Assembly (NCBI GenBank): GCA_038503035.1
Contig: JAVSML010000028.1
Span: 131,464-195,463, forward strand
Source of the DNA: Crocodylus rhombifer
Taxonomy: Eukaryota > Chordata > Crocodylia > Crocodylidae
Length of the DNA stretch: 64,000 nucleotides
Direction: 5' to 3'
Position 1 is the stretch's first letter; every line of letters begins with the position of its first letter. Positions 60,837-64,000 of the stretch are shown here, one piece after another. The position numbers and the translations under genes are program-made. Below the pieces are notes generated by a model, which made no database searches, was not told the origin of the DNA, and worked only from the letters and a program-made list of their open reading frames with translations.

Positions 60837-63800
60837 TGGGATTGATCTTCTTTCAACAATTGCCCAGGACTTGCAGAGAGGGAATGAGTAGGCATTAGTG
60901 TTGCCATCATTTTTATTGTGAAGTTGCCAACATTGTCATAAAGCCCCAGCCCTGTGTATTGGGAGGACGGGGAAGATCACATGAACATCTCAGCCTTCAT
61001 CTATTAGAAGATAAAACCATAAAGGATCTCCATGATTGTGGGGGAAACGCTTGAAATGTGGTGAATGCAGCCCAAAGTCTCAGAAACCAAAAGGTAAACA
61101 AAAGAACCCAAATATTGTTTTTAAAAACTCATGACTTTCACACAACTTCATGATTTTGGAGAGATTGAGTCATGACTTTTTAAAGTTTAGGGTAGGAAAT
61201 TCTGCAGGAGTAGTTCTTTCCCTTCAGTTTTCTGCATGGTTTGGGTCTCTCTTCCTTAAGTCGCTGTAGAAACTAGATTTGTTCCACACCTCCAGTGATT
61301 GCTGCTGGTAGGGCTCTCTACTCATCTTTCCTAATAAGCTCCTAGAAAGCAGAATATATGTTCACATCTTCTAGCTTCATTTTCAGAGGCACTGGGCTGA
61401 GATCCATTTACATTTTGTCTCTGGCTGCCAGACATTCATTCAGCTACAGGAAGACCCACAGCAGCAATGGGAGACAATGAGGCAGAGTTAGAACTCTCAA
61501 GGGAAGCACAGAATTTGTGCTGCAGGGATATTGCATCAATACACTGGGCCCAAGCCCAATCAGATTCAAAGCCATATGGGGATATATGCATAATGTTTGC
61601 CCATAGTATGCTTCATTCAAACCAGAATTCCTAGTTCCAGAATGACAGCCTGCTCTACATACAGTTTGCTTTTCATAAGCATATTGATTGGTCAAAAGCT
61701 CTAAATTATTGATTAACTAGATTTATTTTCAAAAAGGGGCTCTGTTTCCTGGGAGAAATATGCTGCTGCATTGGTAGCTGCTTGCTAGTCCTGGTCTACC
61801 ACCACCAGCTTTGCTTTGTGCACCTGTCTTCTAAATAATAAATGGGAATATGCGACTTGTCACAAATTCCTTATAGGATATAAAAATATAGCACAGATTG
61901 GGAGCTGCTAAACAGCAATCCCATAAACTTGTCTAGAACATTAAGTCACACAACATTATAATTGCAGGTTTCATTTTGGTGTACAAACTGCTAAATGTGC
62001 TATAATTAGATGAAGTCATAACAAATTTATTAGCATGCACAACTGAGCCAATGCATTTTGTTTGCTTTATGTTTTTGCAAGAAAAGGCAACACATTATGC
62101 TTTTACATTCTCACCACCTTCCAGTCTCTTGCCCTAAATAATAACAGTGACATCCTTTACTTTGCCTTGGCTGCTTCATCCCATAGAAGTAGTAATAAAG
62201 CCTTAAAGACTTTGCTTTTTTATATTGATCGTGTGTTGTGAAAAACATTTTTTTTTTTTTTAACTGGAAACCTACCCAAAAGAAAAGACCCAGGAATGGT
62301 CTACTAATGCCAGTTTCCAGATTAAGGGATTTACTCTAACTTTTCCCACGCTCTGTGCAGATCTCAGATTTCCATAGAGCTTCAGTGAGGAGCTGTGCTT
62401 TACAGCTTACTTATCCCATTTCTACTGGGCTGGTATTTTACTTGCTAGACTGAATATGCAGCTTACTGTAGCTTTCAAAAATACAACAAAGGGTGGACAC
62501 ATGTTCAAAATCGGCCGATTAAAATCAAAATTAGTCAGATTAGTGAAAGTAGGGATTAGATTTATTTCTACCACATGTCACCTTGCATCTTACAAAAACG
62601 AATGACAGCTATTGCATATGTTTGGATGCCCATTAACTGTTTTTTCTAGTAATAGGGCTATGTGCATATGCCCCATTTGAGGATAATCCTCAACATTTCA
62701 CTTCAAAGCCTCATTAGAAATTGGAGTGGTAAGAGATTGGCAATTAAAAAAAATACAGCCAAATCTGTACTAACAGAACTGAGGAGCACTAAAAACATAT
62801 TTCTAAAAAGAAAACCTCTGTGTTAACATATACAGGCTTCCTTTCAGGCTCAGACAATTGAGTTATGTCTTCCCACTATTCTATCTTTTTTTCTATTAAT
62901 CCACCTCCTCCCCGCTGAAACCATTTTGGCAACTGATGAAAACATCCCTTTATTAAACACTCCCCTATCTGAAAGCTCCTCCCTACCATTTCACAGAGTA
63001 GTGGTGAAGTGTCATATCTTGTCTTCCTATTTTGGAATAGTTCAGTATCATAGGTCATCTAATAGATTTAATTGTTCTTGTTCAACACTGATCTTTTGTT
63101 CTAAGAGAGGAATAGGATTAATTATTTCCACATTACCAAATGGGATTCATGGTCTGTTACCAAGGGATCAGTCCTTAAGCATGTGTTTACTTTCTTGCGC
63201 TATGGCCAGAATGCTCCAAAACAGTCCCATGAGCAGAAATGTGGGGCAGTACTTTGTAAAAACCAAGGCACAAGCAGCAGCAAAGGAAAAATGTTATCTA
63301 AGGCCTGTGACAGACATCACACTTAAGATGTGATTAACTGGTTAATCAGGTCTTAAGTAGTGACCTGGTGGTTCATTCAATTAATGGGTGAAAAAATAAG
63401 GAATTGCATATTTTGTGTAATAACTTAATGGCTGGTTCCTATCATGTCTTTAATTGTACCTGTGCAAGTGCTCTTTCTCTGGAGTGCATGGGAGCGTTTC
63501 AAGACTCCCATGTGTTCCAGAGGCTGGGAGTGCCCTTCAGCTGACTGGGGCTCCTAACCATGGGAGTGTAGGGTGTGCATGTGCTCTCCCAGCTGGGAGC
63601 CAAGCTGGCTACTTGCTGGCAGGTGGAACCTAGCAAGCACATGTGGCATGGCAGGAAGCACAATTTTTGGGATCCTCATTTCAGTGCACAAAGTAGCACT
63701 CATGGTGAAGGCTTGGAGCAGAACTACATAATAGCATGCAGTGTATCTTCTTTGATTCAGTTATATAGGGTGAGCAACCTTGGAAGAGATCTGGTTCTAG

Positions 63801-64000
63801 ATTTCACCTCATTTGTAATTTTTTTTTTTTTTTTGAGTAAATAGTCCATAGGTACTGATGCTGAACATCATGAGCCTATATCTGGATGTCGTTCATGCTC
63901 CATTGGGTTGCTATACATTGTTAAACAGTTGCCTCTCTTCATCATCAAGACAGGAACATTTCAGCATCAGGTGAAGTGGTTTCATATCATTTACACATCA
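60837..64000. other. Mostly unique intron sequence to the window end
   Basis: No exon recognised. 61940-62060 (ATTATAATTGCAGG…TATAATTAGATGAAG…ATTTATTAGCATGC) is repeat-free and looks like a candidate conserved non-coding stretch. A poly-T run lies at 62249-62261 and another at 63818-63834. 63300-63660 (GGCCTGTGACAGACATCACAC…) may be the left part of another repeat cut by the window end. Confidence 0.5.

Larger units (their letters stand above)
55517..64000 (+). other. NRXN1: NRXN1 intron, 5' portion (downstream of the stalk exon)
   Basis: Starts at the second donor (or at 55508 if the first is used) and continues past the end of the window. No transmembrane-segment exon is present. The content is unique intron with dense hAT-type repeats between 55949 and 60836. 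Confidence 0.85.

Noticed and set aside
62926..63333. 135-codon + strand frame
   Set aside because: No recognisable domain or exon signals; no similarity to neurexin cytoplasmic or membrane segments.
1..64000. Endogenous retrovirus or LTR element
   Set aside because: No gag/pol/env-like frame, primer-binding site or paired LTR was seen; the only reverse transcriptase sequence is CR1.
1..64000. CRISPR arrays, operons or other prokaryotic systems
   Set aside because: Split coding exon with GT/AG signals, LINE/SINE/hAT repeats and microsatellites show vertebrate nuclear DNA.

Overview
This window is vertebrate genomic DNA lying almost entirely inside introns of one gene. The only protein-coding exon I can support is at about 55429-55516 on the + strand. 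Its translation ([18 protein letters not shown], then IDPCEPSS) is the cytoplasm-proximal extracellular stalk of neurexin-1 (NRXN1). It has a proper acceptor upstream and two possible donors 9 bases apart. Everything before it (1-55428) is the 3' part of the preceding intron, and everything after it is the 5' part of the next intron. No other exon, RNA gene or CRISPR array was recognised. The many short open frames in the window are chance frames or frames within repeats.

The repeats point to a non-avian sauropsid, most likely a crocodilian. There are CR1 LINEs with the archosaur/turtle-type 3' end (…TCTGTGATTCTATGA), MIR/CORE-SINE-like tRNA SINEs, and LINE 3' ends of the L2/L3/CR1 type. There are also many non-autonomous hAT DNA transposons with 8-bp target duplications, including families with GATTCAG-rich ends and families with GTGCATCTACAC-type ends. 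No database could be searched, so the species call is an inference.

Layout. 1-3863 is unique AT-rich intron with GT microsatellites. 3864-8483 carries two hAT elements with clear duplications and several SINE fragments. 8484-14333 holds a nested pair of hATs, a LINE 3' end and a foldback element. 14334-21620 holds a second GATTCAG-type hAT, GC-rich repeat blocks and an 850-bp hAT. 21621-28489 holds a 410-bp palindromic MITE and a possible 1.7-kb element with a hAT-like element inside it. 28490-32970 is mostly unique. 32971-33808 is a broken antisense CR1. 34909-37343 is a 2.4-kb hAT with perfect 8-bp duplications, itself full of other repeats. 37344-53760 is mostly unique intron with scattered repeats. 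53761-54922 holds repeats just upstream of the exon. 55429-55516 is the NRXN1 exon. 55949-60836 is dense in hAT copies plus a CR1 end, and 60837-64000 is mostly unique.

I did not find a new biological system. The best leads are the tandem splice donors of the NRXN1 exon (a likely 3-residue alternative), the stop codon reached if the intron is retained, and a well-delimited group of hAT elements with GATTC/GAATC-rich ends.
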